In this document: positions 26,970 to 34,840 of the stretch, piece by piece | How the letters are laid out: the number at the start of each line of letters is the position of its first letter | How positions within the stretch are numbered: position 1 is the first letter of the stretch | From: Nocardia alba NBRC 108234 | GTDB lineage: Bacteria; Actinomycetota; Actinomycetes; Mycobacteriales; Mycobacteriaceae | Assembly (NCBI RefSeq): GCF_001612665.1 | Contig: NZ_BDAX01000009.1 | Span: 1-64,000 of the forward strand | Direction of reading: 5' to 3' | Length of the DNA stretch: 64,000 nucleotides | Program-made: the position numbers and the translations under genes | The notes under the pieces: model-generated | What the model was told of the DNA's origin: nothing | The model's database searches: none | The model's input: the letters and a program-made list of their open reading frames with translations, nothing else

Positions 26970-27893
26970 TCAGGCGCGGGGGTGGGCCTGGTCGTGAACT
27001 CGTTTGAGTCGTTCTACCGAGACATGGGTGTACAGCTGGGTGGTCGCCATGCTGGCGTGACCGAGGAGTTCCTGGACAACGCGCAGGTCGGCGCCCCCTT
27101 CGAGGAGATGGGTGGCGGCGGTGTGGCGTAGGCCGTGCGGGCCCATATCGGGAGCGCCGGGGATCGCGGCGATGACCTCGTGAACGACGGCGCGGGCCTG
27201 TCGCTGGTCGAGGCGACGGCCACGTTGGCCGATGAGCAAGGCGCGGCCCGAATCGCTGTTGACCAGTGCGGGGCGACCGGCCCTGAGCCAGGCGTCCAGC
27301 GCGGTGTCGGCGGGACCACCGAACGGCACCGAGCGCTCCCTGTTGCCCTTGCCGAGCACCCGCACCAGGCGACGCTCCCGATCGATATCGTCGAGATCGA
27401 GCCCGCACAGCTCACTGACCCGAATTCCGGTGGCGTACAACAACTCCACAACCAGACGATCGCGCAGCGCCATCGGATCCTGCTGTGCCGCCCCGGATTC
27501 CGCCGCGTCCATCGCCTGCTCGGCTTGCTTGCGGCCGAGCACCGCGGGCAGCACACGATGGGCTGTCGGCGCCTGCAGGCGCAGCCCCGGGTCGACGCCG
27601 AGCCGCCCGGTCTCGGTCAACCACGCCGTGAAAGTCCTTGCCGCCGAAGCTCGCCGAGCCAAAGTCGTCCGCGCCACCCCGGCCGCCGCGAGCTCCGCCA
27701 GCCACGACCTCAGCAACGGCAGATCCAGTTCTCGCACCGCCGAATCCGCCGACCGCGCGTACAGATGCTCGAGCAGCGAGCGCACATCCCCGAGATAAGC
27801 CCGCACGGTATGCGCCGACCGATTCCGCCCCAACCGCAGATGCCGCCCGAACTCGGTGAGCAGTGCGGTCAGGTCATCAGGAAGCACATCCAT
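26970..27893 (-). CDS. xerC: Tyrosine recombinase XerC
   Basis: 307-residue recombinase that, with XerD, resolves chromosome dimers at dif. The N-terminal SAM-like DNA-binding domain (about 5-95) is followed by the catalytic domain with Arg 158 ([12 protein letters not shown]), Lys about 182, HGLRH (His 253, Arg 256), His 279 in LGHAS and the nucleophile Tyr 288 (TQLYTHV). The ATG at 27893 gives normal length. Position downstream of dprA matches M. tuberculosis Rv2894c. A heptamer repeat lies in its upstream region. Confidence 0.95.
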   Translation of the reverse strand: MDVLPDDLTALLTEFGRHLRLGRNRSAHTVRAYLGDVRSLLEHLYARSADSAVRELDLPLLRSWLAELAAAGVARTTLARRASAARTFTAWLTETGRLGVDPGLRLQAPTAHRVLPAVLGRKQAEQAMDAAESGAAQQDPMALRDRLVVELLYATGIRVSELCGLDLDDIDRERRLVRVLGKGNRERSVPFGGPADTALDAWLRAGRPALVNSDSGRALLIGQRGRRLDQRQARAVVHEVIAAIPGAPDMGPHGLRHTAATHLLEGGADLRVVQELLGHASMATTQLYTHVSVERLKRVHDQAHPRA

Positions 27894-28264
27894 AACCCCA
27901 CCGTCACCCTTACCCGCCCCCCGCGCAACCCACCACGCCGCCGTTCGACGGCGAGCCCTGCACCCCACGTATTGCGCGGGTCTGTTCGTTTCCGCCTTCA
28001 TCGCCGCCGTGCCGACCATCAGGCTCGCCTGCCATCGGGGTCTGGACGAAGGCATCCGGGGTCCGGGGTCCGGGGTCCGGGGTCCGGGGTCCGGGGTCCG
28101 GGGTCCGGGGTCCGGGGTCCGGGGTCCGGGAGACAGTGGCATCGAACAGCGATGCCAGGGTGGCGCGCATCCGGCGGACTGCTCCGTCGCGACCTAGCGC
28201 GAAAGGACATGACGCAGCTGAACCGCCCCAGGTCGATGTCCGTCATCCGCCGAGCGCGCCGCCA
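27894..28264. other. Intergenic region between dprA and xerC, carrying a minisatellite
   Basis: 371 bp with no gene. Its main content is a heptamer tandem repeat at 28055-28130. The flanks look like ordinary high-GC spacer. The xerC promoter, if separate from the dprA operon, must be here. Confidence 0.6.
28055..28130. repeat. Heptanucleotide tandem repeat, unit TCCGGGG, about 10.9 copies
   Basis: Seventy-six bp of uninterrupted, error-free 7-bp repeats in the dprA-xerC gap. All frames are open through it, which would encode a Pro-Gly-Pro-Arg-Thr-Pro-Asp type repeat on the minus strand, but no gene is supported there. G-runs of four on one strand make it a candidate for G-quadruplex or slippage structures. 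Confidence 0.97.
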
Positions 28265-29446
28265 TCAGCTCGCCTGTCGGCGCGATGTCCGAAACCATCC
28301 GTCCGAGTCGCAGCCGACCAGTTGGGCGAGTTCCAGGCTCGGCAGGACCGCCCGGACGGTCGCCAGGTCCAGTCCGGATTGTTGAGACAGTTCGCGAGGT
28401 AGGCGCGAACCGATGACGGGGAGCGCCGCATAGATCTCGGCTTCGGCCCCGCGCAGATCGGCACCCGGCTCCGCCGGGTTGCCGTCGGTGACCGGGAGCC
28501 GCAGTGGCCCTGCCTCGTCGACGACGTCGTCGGCGCGGGTGACCAGCACAGCCTCCCCGTCTCTGATCATTCGATGACAGCCCGCCGAGGAAGCCGACCC
28601 CACGGGCCCGGGCACAGCCATGGCGGGCCGACCCAGCCTGCGGGCCCACTTCACAGTGTTGCGAGCGCCGCTGCGCAGACCCGCTTCGACCACCAGCACG
28701 CCGTCCCCGAGGGTCGCGATCAATCGATTCCTGGCCAGGAACTGGTGTTTCTGCGCCGAGATGCCCGGCGGGTATTCGCTCACGACCAGACCGCTGTCGG
28801 CGATGGCGGCGAGAAGGCGGTCGTGCTGCGCCGGATAGGGGCGGTCGACACCGCAGGCAAGGACCGCGACCGTGGCTCCGCCGACGGCGAGGGCCGCCCG
28901 GTGTGCCGCCGCGTCGATGCCGAAAGCCGCACCGGAGACGATTGTCCAGCCCCGGCCTGCCAGGTCGCACGCGATCTCGCTCGCCACCTGCAACCCGTAT
29001 CCGCTGCTACACCGCGAACCGACCACCGCGACGGCGCGTTCGGACGCGGTGTGCAGGGAGAGGGGACCACGCGCCCACAGCACCAGCGGGACCGCCGCCT
29101 CGCGATCGCGCTCGGTGTCGAGTTGATCGAGTCCGAGCATCCGCCAGCTGGGCCATTCGTCGTCGTCGGGCGTGATCACCCGCCCGCCCAGACGTTCGAT
29201 GGCGTCCACATCCGCTGCCGCCGAGTCCATCTCGCGTCGTGCGGCGGTGGGACCGCGCAATGCCGTGGGCAGCTCGCGCTCACGGACCGCCCGCGCGGCC
29301 TCGCACACCCCGACCGACGCGATCAATGCCGACAGTGGCGCACACGGCCCCTGCACCACCCGCGACAGATATACCCAGGCGAGTCTGCGTTCGTCCGGAT
29401 CACCGTCGGGGTCCACCGCCGCGCCGACCGCACGCACCTCGCTCAT
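28265..29446 (-). CDS. dprA: DNA-processing protein DprA
   Basis: 393-residue single-stranded-DNA-binding protein that loads RecA in transformation. The Rossmann-type core is seen as AVAVVGSRCSSGYG, IVSGAAFGIDAAAHRAAL, VLACGVDRPYPAQH, SEYPPG and FLARNRLIA. A C-terminal winged-helix-like domain follows (about 325-393). The ATG overlaps the comM stop by 4 bp (ATGA), so they are coupled. The order yraN-comM-dprA-xerC matches M. tuberculosis. Confidence 0.94.
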   Translation of the reverse strand: MSEVRAVGAAVDPDGDPDERRLAWVYLSRVVQGPCAPLSALIASVGVCEAARAVRERELPTALRGPTAARREMDSAAADVDAIERLGGRVITPDDDEWPSWRMLGLDQLDTERDREAAVPLVLWARGPLSLHTASERAVAVVGSRCSSGYGLQVASEIACDLAGRGWTIVSGAAFGIDAAAHRAALAVGGATVAVLACGVDRPYPAQHDRLLAAIADSGLVVSEYPPGISAQKHQFLARNRLIATLGDGVLVVEAGLRSGARNTVKWARRLGRPAMAVPGPVGSASSAGCHRMIRDGEAVLVTRADDVVDEAGPLRLPVTDGNPAEPGADLRGAEAEIYAALPVIGSRLPRELSQQSGLDLATVRAVLPSLELAQLVGCDSDGWFRTSRRQAS

Positions 29447-30951
29447 TGCGCACCTCGCTGCCGGAAGTTCAACGCCGACATCACATCCCGCACCGTGGGC
29501 AGTTCCCCTTCGCGCAGATCGCAGACCGTCCACGCGACCCGGATCGCGCGATCGGCGCCGCGGGCCGACATGCGTCCCAGCCGCAAGGCCGTCTCGATCG
29601 GCGCGATCGATTCCCGCGGCAAGGTGAATCGCTTGCGCAGAACATGACCCGGCACTTCGGCATTGGTAGCCCACCCGTCCTCGCTCCACCGCTGCGCCGC
29701 GCGGGCTCTTGCCCGCGCGACGCGTTCGGCCACCGTGCTGCTGCCCTCGGCCTGATCGTCGCCGAACGTCGTACCGGCCTGCCCGTGCATCTGAACCCAG
29801 ATATCGATGCGGTCCAGCAGCGGCCCGGACAGTTTTCCCAGGTACCGACGTCGCGCCAGGGGCGCGCAGATGCAGTCCACGTCGCGGGCCGGCGCACACG
29901 GACAGGGATTGGCCGCCAATACGAGCTGGAAGCGGGCAGGGTAGCGAGCAACGCCGTCGCGCCGGGCGATGCGCACCTCCCCCTCTTCTAGCGGGGTCCG
30001 TAGTGCCTCCAGCACTTTGGTGCCGATCTCGGCGCATTCGTCGAGGAACAGCACCCCGCGATGGGCCCGGCTGACCGCGCCCGGACGGGCCATGCCGGAA
30101 CCACCGCCGATCATGGCGGTCACCGATGTCGAATGATGCGGCGCGACAAAGGGCGCCAGCGTGAGCAACGGCTGTTCGGCCGACAGCGATCCCGCCATCG
30201 AATGGATCGCGGTCACCTCCAGGGACTCGGCTTCCGACAGCGGTGGCAACAGCCCCGGAAGGCGTTGCGCCAACATCGTTTTGCCGATCCCGGGCGGCCC
30301 CGTGAGCAGCAGGTGGTGCCCGCCGGCGGCAGCGACCTCCAGTGCCCAGCGCGCCTCGTCCTGTCCGACGACATCGCTGAGGTCACCGCACGGCGTCTGT
30401 GTTCCCGGCACCACACCGTCGGGTTCGAGCAGCGCGCCCTCCCCGCGCAGCCATGCCACCACGGCCCGCAGGCTCGTCGCCCCGAGCACCTCGATCCCCT
30501 CGACCAGTCCCGCTTCGGCCACCGTCTCGGCGGGCACGACCACCGTGGGCAGCCCGGCTCGACGGGCCGCGATCACCGCGGGCAGCACCCCGCGCACCCG
30601 CCGCACCCGACCGTCCAGCGCCAGCTCCCCCAGCAGCACCGTTTTCGCCAGCCGCTCACCGGGCACCGCCCCGGAGGCGTCGAGCACCGAAACCGCCAGG
30701 GCGAGGTCGTAGACGCTGCCTATCTTCGGCAACGTCGCGGGCGAGAGTGCCAGGATCACTCGACCGTCGGGCCATCGCTCCCCCGTATTCGCCACCGCCG
30801 ATCGCACCCGATTGCGCGATTCCTGCAGCGCGGTGTCGGGCAGCCCGACCAGATTCACCGAGGGCAGACCCTGACCGATATCGGCCTCGATCTCCACCAG
30901 CTGACCGTCCACCCCGGTCACCGCTACCGACAACGCCCGCCCGAGCGCCAT
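29443..30951 (-). CDS. comM: YifB/ComM family AAA+ ATPase (Mg chelatase-like)
   Basis: 502-residue ATPase. An N-terminal Lon-protease-like fold domain (about 1-170, ALSVAVTGVDGQLVEIEADIG) is followed by the Mg-chelatase ATPase with Walker A GPPGIGKT, Walker B VLFLDE, and a C-terminal domain. ComM promotes branch migration in natural transformation in Gram-negatives. A Cys cluster (NPCPCAPARDVDCIC) sits between Walker B and the C-terminal domain, as in relatives. Start TGATG overlaps the yraN stop by 1 bp. Confidence 0.94.
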   Translation of the reverse strand: MALGRALSVAVTGVDGQLVEIEADIGQGLPSVNLVGLPDTALQESRNRVRSAVANTGERWPDGRVILALSPATLPKIGSVYDLALAVSVLDASGAVPGERLAKTVLLGELALDGRVRRVRGVLPAVIAARRAGLPTVVVPAETVAEAGLVEGIEVLGATSLRAVVAWLRGEGALLEPDGVVPGTQTPCGDLSDVVGQDEARWALEVAAAGGHHLLLTGPPGIGKTMLAQRLPGLLPPLSEAESLEVTAIHSMAGSLSAEQPLLTLAPFVAPHHSTSVTAMIGGGSGMARPGAVSRAHRGVLFLDECAEIGTKVLEALRTPLEEGEVRIARRDGVARYPARFQLVLAANPCPCAPARDVDCICAPLARRRYLGKLSGPLLDRIDIWVQMHGQAGTTFGDDQAEGSSTVAERVARARARAAQRWSEDGWATNAEVPGHVLRKRFTLPRESIAPIETALRLGRMSARGADRAIRVAWTVCDLREGELPTVRDVMSALNFRQRGAQ

Positions 30952-31307
30952 CAGAACGCGCCGGTCAGGTGATCGATGACCGGACCGCGTCCCCGTGGCA
31001 CCAGCACCGACACGACATCGAAGCGGATGCGCCGCCATGGCCCGTCCTGTTCGGCCAGCCACAGCAGCGCCAACCGGCGGATCCGCTGCTGCTTGGTGAA
31101 GGTGACCGACTCGGCCGGAGTGCCGAACCCCAGCCCCGACCGCGTCTTCACCTCGACGAACGCGGTGATCGACGGATCCTGAGCGATCAGGTCCAGCTCA
31201 CCGTAGCGACACCGCCAATTGCGGGCGACGATCTCCATCCCCGACTCGCACAGATACTGCGCGGCCAGCTTCTCCCCATACGCCCCGAGCGCCTGTTTGT
31301 GTGCCAT
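30951..31307 (-). CDS. YraN / UPF0102 family nuclease-like protein
   Basis: 118-residue protein of the YraN family with a restriction-endonuclease-like fold. The family core is seen as ALGAYGEKLAAQYL, RNWRCRYGELDLIAQD and FVEVKTRSGLGFGTP, which hold the E-D-x-V-K type metal site. Biochemical role unknown, although the link to dprA and comM suggests DNA processing. The ATG at 31307 is used; an ATG at 31319 would add four residues. Confidence 0.92.
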   Translation of the reverse strand: MAHKQALGAYGEKLAAQYLCESGMEIVARNWRCRYGELDLIAQDPSITAFVEVKTRSGLGFGTPAESVTFTKQQRIRRLALLWLAEQDGPWRRIRFDVVSVLVPRGRGPVIDHLTGAF

Positions 31308-31397
31308 GAGCGAAAGCATGGCCACAGACCCTGACCCGACTGTCCCCGCGACCTGGGCACACAGAAAACCTGTGGATAACCGTGGCCCTGTGGACAA

Positions 31398-31703
31398 CTA
31401 CTCCGGCAGGCGCAGGTCCGGCTTCTCCAGCTCCTCGATGTTCACGTCCTTGAACGTGATCACCCGAACATGCTTCACGAAGCGTGCCGGGCGGTACATA
31501 TCCCACACCCACGCATCGCTCATCCGCACTTCGAAATACACCTCGCCGTCGGCGTTCTGCGGACGCAGTTCGACAGAATTGGCCAGGTAGAAGCGCCGTT
31601 CGGTCTCCACCACGTACGAGAACTGGCCGACGATGTCCTTGTACTCGCGGTACAACGACAGTTCCATCTCTGTTTCGTACTTCTCGAGGTCCTCAGCACT
31701 CAC
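31398..31703 (-). CDS. DUF2469 protein (Rv2901c-like)
   Basis: 101-residue protein, one of the most conserved small actinobacterial proteins of unknown function. The whole length matches: MSAEDLEKYETEMELSLYRE, VVETERRFYLANSVEL and the acidic-aromatic FEVRMSDAWVWDMYRPARF. No membrane segment. It lies between rnhB and yraN in the same order as in mycobacteria and is probably cotranscribed with them. GTG start. Confidence 0.93.
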   Translation of the reverse strand: MSAEDLEKYETEMELSLYREYKDIVGQFSYVVETERRFYLANSVELRPQNADGEVYFEVRMSDAWVWDMYRPARFVKHVRVITFKDVNIEELEKPDLRLPE

Positions 31704-31748
31704 GGGTGGGACGTCCTCCTGCTAGCAGCGCCGCGTTCATTGATCACA

Positions 31749-32453
31749 TCATCGCGCATGTGCCGCGCGGGTAGCCACTCGGCTACCGCCGGGCACCTCT
31801 AGTTCCCGCACATTCCGCCAGGAACGGCGGTGTTCGGTGCTCGGTCCGAGCTGCCGCAGGGCGGCGGTGTGCTCGGGCGTGTTGTAGCCCTTGTGCGCGG
31901 CGAAACCATAGCCGGGTAGCTGCGCGTCGAGCTCGACCATCATTCTGTCCCTGGTCACCTTGGCCAGGATGCTGGCGGCCGCGATACAGGCCGCGGTGCC
32001 GTCGCCACCGATGACGGGCAGTGACGGCGCGGGCAGACCGGGAACCTTGAATCCGTCGGTCAGGATGTAGCCGGGGGTGCGTTCGAGGCCGACGACGGCG
32101 CGGCGCATCCCCTCGATATTGGCGACGTGGATACCGATCGAGTCGATCTCCCACGCGGGCACCACGACGACACTCCACGCCAGCGCCAACCGCTGAACCA
32201 CCGGGAACAGCTCCTCACGAGCCGCCTCCGTGAGTTTCTTGGAGTCGTCGAGCCCGGCGAGCCGGTCGTAGGCCTTGGGCGCCAGCAGGCACGCGGCGAC
32301 CACCAGCGGTCCCGCGCAGGGTCCGCGTCCCGCCTCGTCGACACCGGCCACCGGCGCGAGGCCACCGCGCACGAGCGCGGCTTCGAGCGTGCGTAGTCCC
32401 CCCGCCCGGCGCATCACCATCCGCGGCGGCCAGCTGGTCCGATCGTGCCCCAC
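31749..32453 (-). CDS. rnhB: Ribonuclease HII
   Basis: 234-residue enzyme that cuts RNA in RNA-DNA hybrids. The acidic active site is seen in [14 protein letters not shown] and in DSKKLT, with later conserved segments [20 protein letters not shown] and [14 protein letters not shown]. The GTG at 32453 is chosen because it adds the SWPPRMVMR stretch seen near the start of the mycobacterial protein; ATG 32420 is the alternative. It precedes DUF2469 in the operon. Confidence 0.93.
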   Translation of the reverse strand: MGHDRTSWPPRMVMRRAGGLRTLEAALVRGGLAPVAGVDEAGRGPCAGPLVVAACLLAPKAYDRLAGLDDSKKLTEAAREELFPVVQRLALAWSVVVVPAWEIDSIGIHVANIEGMRRAVVGLERTPGYILTDGFKVPGLPAPSLPVIGGDGTAACIAAASILAKVTRDRMMVELDAQLPGYGFAAHKGYNTPEHTAALRQLGPSTEHRRSWRNVRELEVPGGSRVATRAAHAR

Positions 32454-32529
32454 AGTTCGATTGTCCCGTCGCGTCAGTTCCGCCGGGCGTCCCGGGTACG
32501 CACTCACCCGGACCGCCCCGCCTCAACGT

Positions 32530-32565
32530 GTCAGCTCTCTTGCGCGTTCTCGGTCTTCACCGGAC
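32530..32565. repeat. Second copy of the lepB 3' end
   Basis: 36 bp matching 32588-32623, the last codons and stop of lepB, at 34 of 36 positions and 58 bp away in direct orientation. It includes a copy of the stop codon context and would encode the same GPVKTENAQE tail if translated. It is a partial duplication beyond the gene, not part of it. Confidence 0.9.
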
Positions 32566-32588
32566 CGGGAACACTCGTCCTCATCGCG

Positions 32589-33347
32589 TCAGTTCTCTTG
32601 CGCGTTCTCGGTCTTCACCGGGCCCATTCGATTAGGCGGCCAGATCTTGAAGACGGTTTTACCGCGAACGTTGTCCACCGGGACCGTGCCCTGCAGATCG
32701 TCGCTGACGTGGGCGCGCGAATCGGCCGACTCGTTGCGGTTGTCGCCCATCACCCACAGATTGCCCTCCGGCACCTTCACCGGACCGAACACCCGACCCG
32801 CGGGGTACACAGCATTGGGACGATCGGTGTACCAGGGGTAGTCCTTCTTGATGTACGGCTCGTCCAGCGGTTTGCCGTCGACCATCACGCGGCCCTGTGG
32901 ATCGCAACACTGCACGGTCTGTCCGCCGACCGCGATGACGCGCTTGACCAGATCGTTCTCATCCGGCGGGACCAACCCGAAGTAGGACAGGAAGTTCTGC
33001 ATACCGCGCACGACGGTGTTGTCCGAACGCACCGACTTGTAGTGCCCGTTCCACGACGGAGGTCCGACGAAGACCACGACATCGCCCGGCCCTGGTTCGG
33101 AGCCGTAGTAGCTGATCTTCTGGACGTAGATGCGATCACCGATCAGCAGCGTGTTCTCCATCGACTGCGAGGGGATCACATACGGCCGACCGACGAATGT
33201 CACCATCAGCGCGGCGATCACGGCCGCGATCACGATGAGTATCGGCAGCTCCTGCCAGAACGGGCGCTGCTTCCTGTCGCCGCGCTTCTTTTTGCGCCGC
33301 CCACCTTCGTCACCCGAATCGGACACCGACTCACTTTCGTCTGCCAC
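32589..33347 (-). CDS. lepB: Type I signal peptidase
   Basis: 252-residue membrane protease that removes signal peptides outside the membrane. It has a Lys/Arg-rich cytoplasmic start, one membrane span (about 34-52), the catalytic Ser in PSQSMENTL (Ser 62) and the catalytic Lys in DLVKRVIAV (Lys 135). The GDNRNESADSR box is the last family signature. The GTG start has no clear ribosome-binding site and stands 10 nt after a 14-bp perfect hairpin. It lies between rplS and rnhB, the conserved order. Confidence 0.95.
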   Translation of the reverse strand: MADESESVSDSGDEGGRRKKKRGDRKQRPFWQELPILIVIAAVIAALMVTFVGRPYVIPSQSMENTLLIGDRIYVQKISYYGSEPGPGDVVVFVGPPSWNGHYKSVRSDNTVVRGMQNFLSYFGLVPPDENDLVKRVIAVGGQTVQCCDPQGRVMVDGKPLDEPYIKKDYPWYTDRPNAVYPAGRVFGPVKVPEGNLWVMGDNRNESADSRAHVSDDLQGTVPVDNVRGKTVFKIWPPNRMGPVKTENAQEN

Positions 33348-33357
33348 GCCGAACAGA

Positions 33358-33396
33358 GTAGCCCGGCACCCTGACCTGAGTCGGGTGCCGGGCTAC
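33358..33396 (-). terminator. Perfect 14-bp hairpin between rplS and lepB
   Basis: GTAGCCCGGCACCC (33358-33371) pairs with GGGTGCCGGGCTAC (33383-33396) around an 11-nt loop. No long T-run follows on the minus strand. It probably terminates or attenuates transcription after rplS. It ends 10 nt before the lepB start, so it may also affect lepB translation. Confidence 0.7.
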
Positions 33397-33433
33397 CTGA
33401 AAAAATCTGGTACTGCGAAGTGCTACTGCGAGA

Positions 33434-33775
33434 TCAGCGCTTTTCCTTGATCTTGGCAGCCTTGCCGCGCAGATCGCGCAGGTAGTACAGCTTGGCGCGA
33501 CGCACGTCACCACGGGTCACGACATCGATGTGGTCGATGTTGGGGCTGTGCACGGGGAAGGTGCGCTCGACACCGACGCCGAAGGACACCTTGCGGACCG
33601 TGAAGGTCTCGCCGATGCCGCCGCCGTGGCGCCGGATCACGACGCCCTTGAAGACCTGCACGCGCTCCTTCGAGCCTTCGATGACCTTCACGTGCACGTT
33701 CAGGGTGTCGCCCGGACGGAAGTTGGGGACATCGCTACGCAGCGACTTCTCGTCTACGAAATCAAGGGTGTTCAT
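33434..33775 (-). CDS. rplS: 50S ribosomal protein L19
   Basis: 113-residue L19. Core segments are [31 protein letters not shown], the [22 protein letters not shown] stretch and the basic C-terminal [22 protein letters not shown]. The ATG at 33775 follows AAGGTGGAAA. It is transcribed toward lepB, with a terminator-like hairpin between. Confidence 0.97.
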   Translation of the reverse strand: MNTLDFVDEKSLRSDVPNFRPGDTLNVHVKVIEGSKERVQVFKGVVIRRHGGGIGETFTVRKVSFGVGVERTFPVHSPNIDHIDVVTRGDVRRAKLYYLRDLRGKAAKIKEKR

Positions 33776-33933
33776 TTTCCACCTTTTCGGATTCTTTGCG
33801 TGAACAGAGGAACCTGGCGGCACTCGCGCGCTCGACCGGTTCATGCTCAGAACAGGAGTGCTCTCGGACATGACTCGTCCAAGGCAACCGGTTCATTGTG
33901 CCAGACCGGGTTGCCCTGATCGAAATCGGGCCG

Positions 33934-34812
33934 TCACTGCTCGTCGGTCTGGTCGGCTCGCCGGCGCGGCAGCAGGTGCGGATGCGGCGCCGGTGCCGAG
34001 GGGGCGGGCACAACGGTGCGGGCCAACTCCGCCTCGGCGGCCGTGCGCGCGTGCTCGACGTCGGGCTTGCCCGCGATCAGGTCCTGGATGAAGATCTTCG
34101 CGCGGATGACCGGCCGACGATAGCGCCGCTCCCGCGCGACCGCCCGGTTCATGGTCTTGGGCCGGTGACCGTAGCGCCAGCGCGCCCACGGGGCTCCGGG
34201 CCTGCTCAATCGCACCGCGCCGACCAGCAGCAGTGGCGTGAAGAACATGCCGAACAGTCCGGTCCAGATCTTGCCCTTGGCGATCACGATCGCCGCCAAT
34301 ACGAGGTTCACCGCGATCGTGACCGCAACCCCGACCCGCACCCCGACGCCGCGCGATGCCCGGAAGTCGTCGTAGTCCAGAAAGGTCGCGGGCTGCACGC
34401 CGAGCAGAAGCAGGCCGGTGACCGCGAAGGCGACGAAGACAGCGTCCACTGATGTGCGGCCCTGCTCGGACCAATAGACGTCACGCAGATAGAAGATCAG
34501 CGCGAATTCGTCGAGTACCAGCGCAGCGCCGATCCCGAAGACCGCGGCCAGCACGCTCGAGGTGACCTGGGTGGAGTCCTCTGCGGTGGCGATCAGCCCG
34601 ATGCCCGACAGCAGCACCGTGATCACGCCGAACACCATGTGGTGGATGTGCGTGTCGCCGGCTTTCACATTGCCCGGCCACCAGCGGACGTTGGCGCGGA
34701 TCATCCGCACGCTGACCCGGATCACCACGAAGCCGAGAATGAAACCCAGGAGGAAACAGAGCAGCGGCAGGCGGCCGTGCTCGATCACCCCTTCCTCGAG
34801 CCACCGTCGCAT
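33934..34812 (-). CDS. Multi-pass membrane protein of unknown function
   Basis: 292-residue protein with about six membrane spans in the first 200 residues and a basic, Pro-rich cytoplasmic tail. A conserved-looking segment THIHHMVFGVITVLLSG holds a His-rich pair near the second span, and DEFALIFYLRDVYWSEQGR lies after the third, so metal or lipid binding is conceivable. Proteins like this are seen in many actinobacteria as hypothetical integral membrane proteins. No function is assigned. Between rplS and the Tex gene on the same strand. Confidence 0.8.
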   Translation of the reverse strand: MRRWLEEGVIEHGRLPLLCFLLGFILGFVVIRVSVRMIRANVRWWPGNVKAGDTHIHHMVFGVITVLLSGIGLIATAEDSTQVTSSVLAAVFGIGAALVLDEFALIFYLRDVYWSEQGRTSVDAVFVAFAVTGLLLLGVQPATFLDYDDFRASRGVGVRVGVAVTIAVNLVLAAIVIAKGKIWTGLFGMFFTPLLLVGAVRLSRPGAPWARWRYGHRPKTMNRAVARERRYRRPVIRAKIFIQDLIAGKPDVEHARTAAEAELARTVVPAPSAPAPHPHLLPRRRADQTDEQ

Positions 34813-34840
34813 GCCGCCCGCCCTGTCGTCGAGTCGCTAC

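Noticed and set aside
26806..26997. 63-codon plus-strand gene with a fair ribosome-binding site
   Set aside because: It overlaps the xerC 3' end, the product is Arg-rich and low in complexity, and no family is recognised.
28055..28130. CRISPR array
   Set aside because: The repeats are 7 bp and directly adjacent without spacers, so it is a minisatellite.
28131..28264. Extension of xerC upstream through the heptamer repeat to a longer protein
   Set aside because: The extension would be a Pro-Gly-Arg repeat; the ATG at 27893 gives the normal XerC length.
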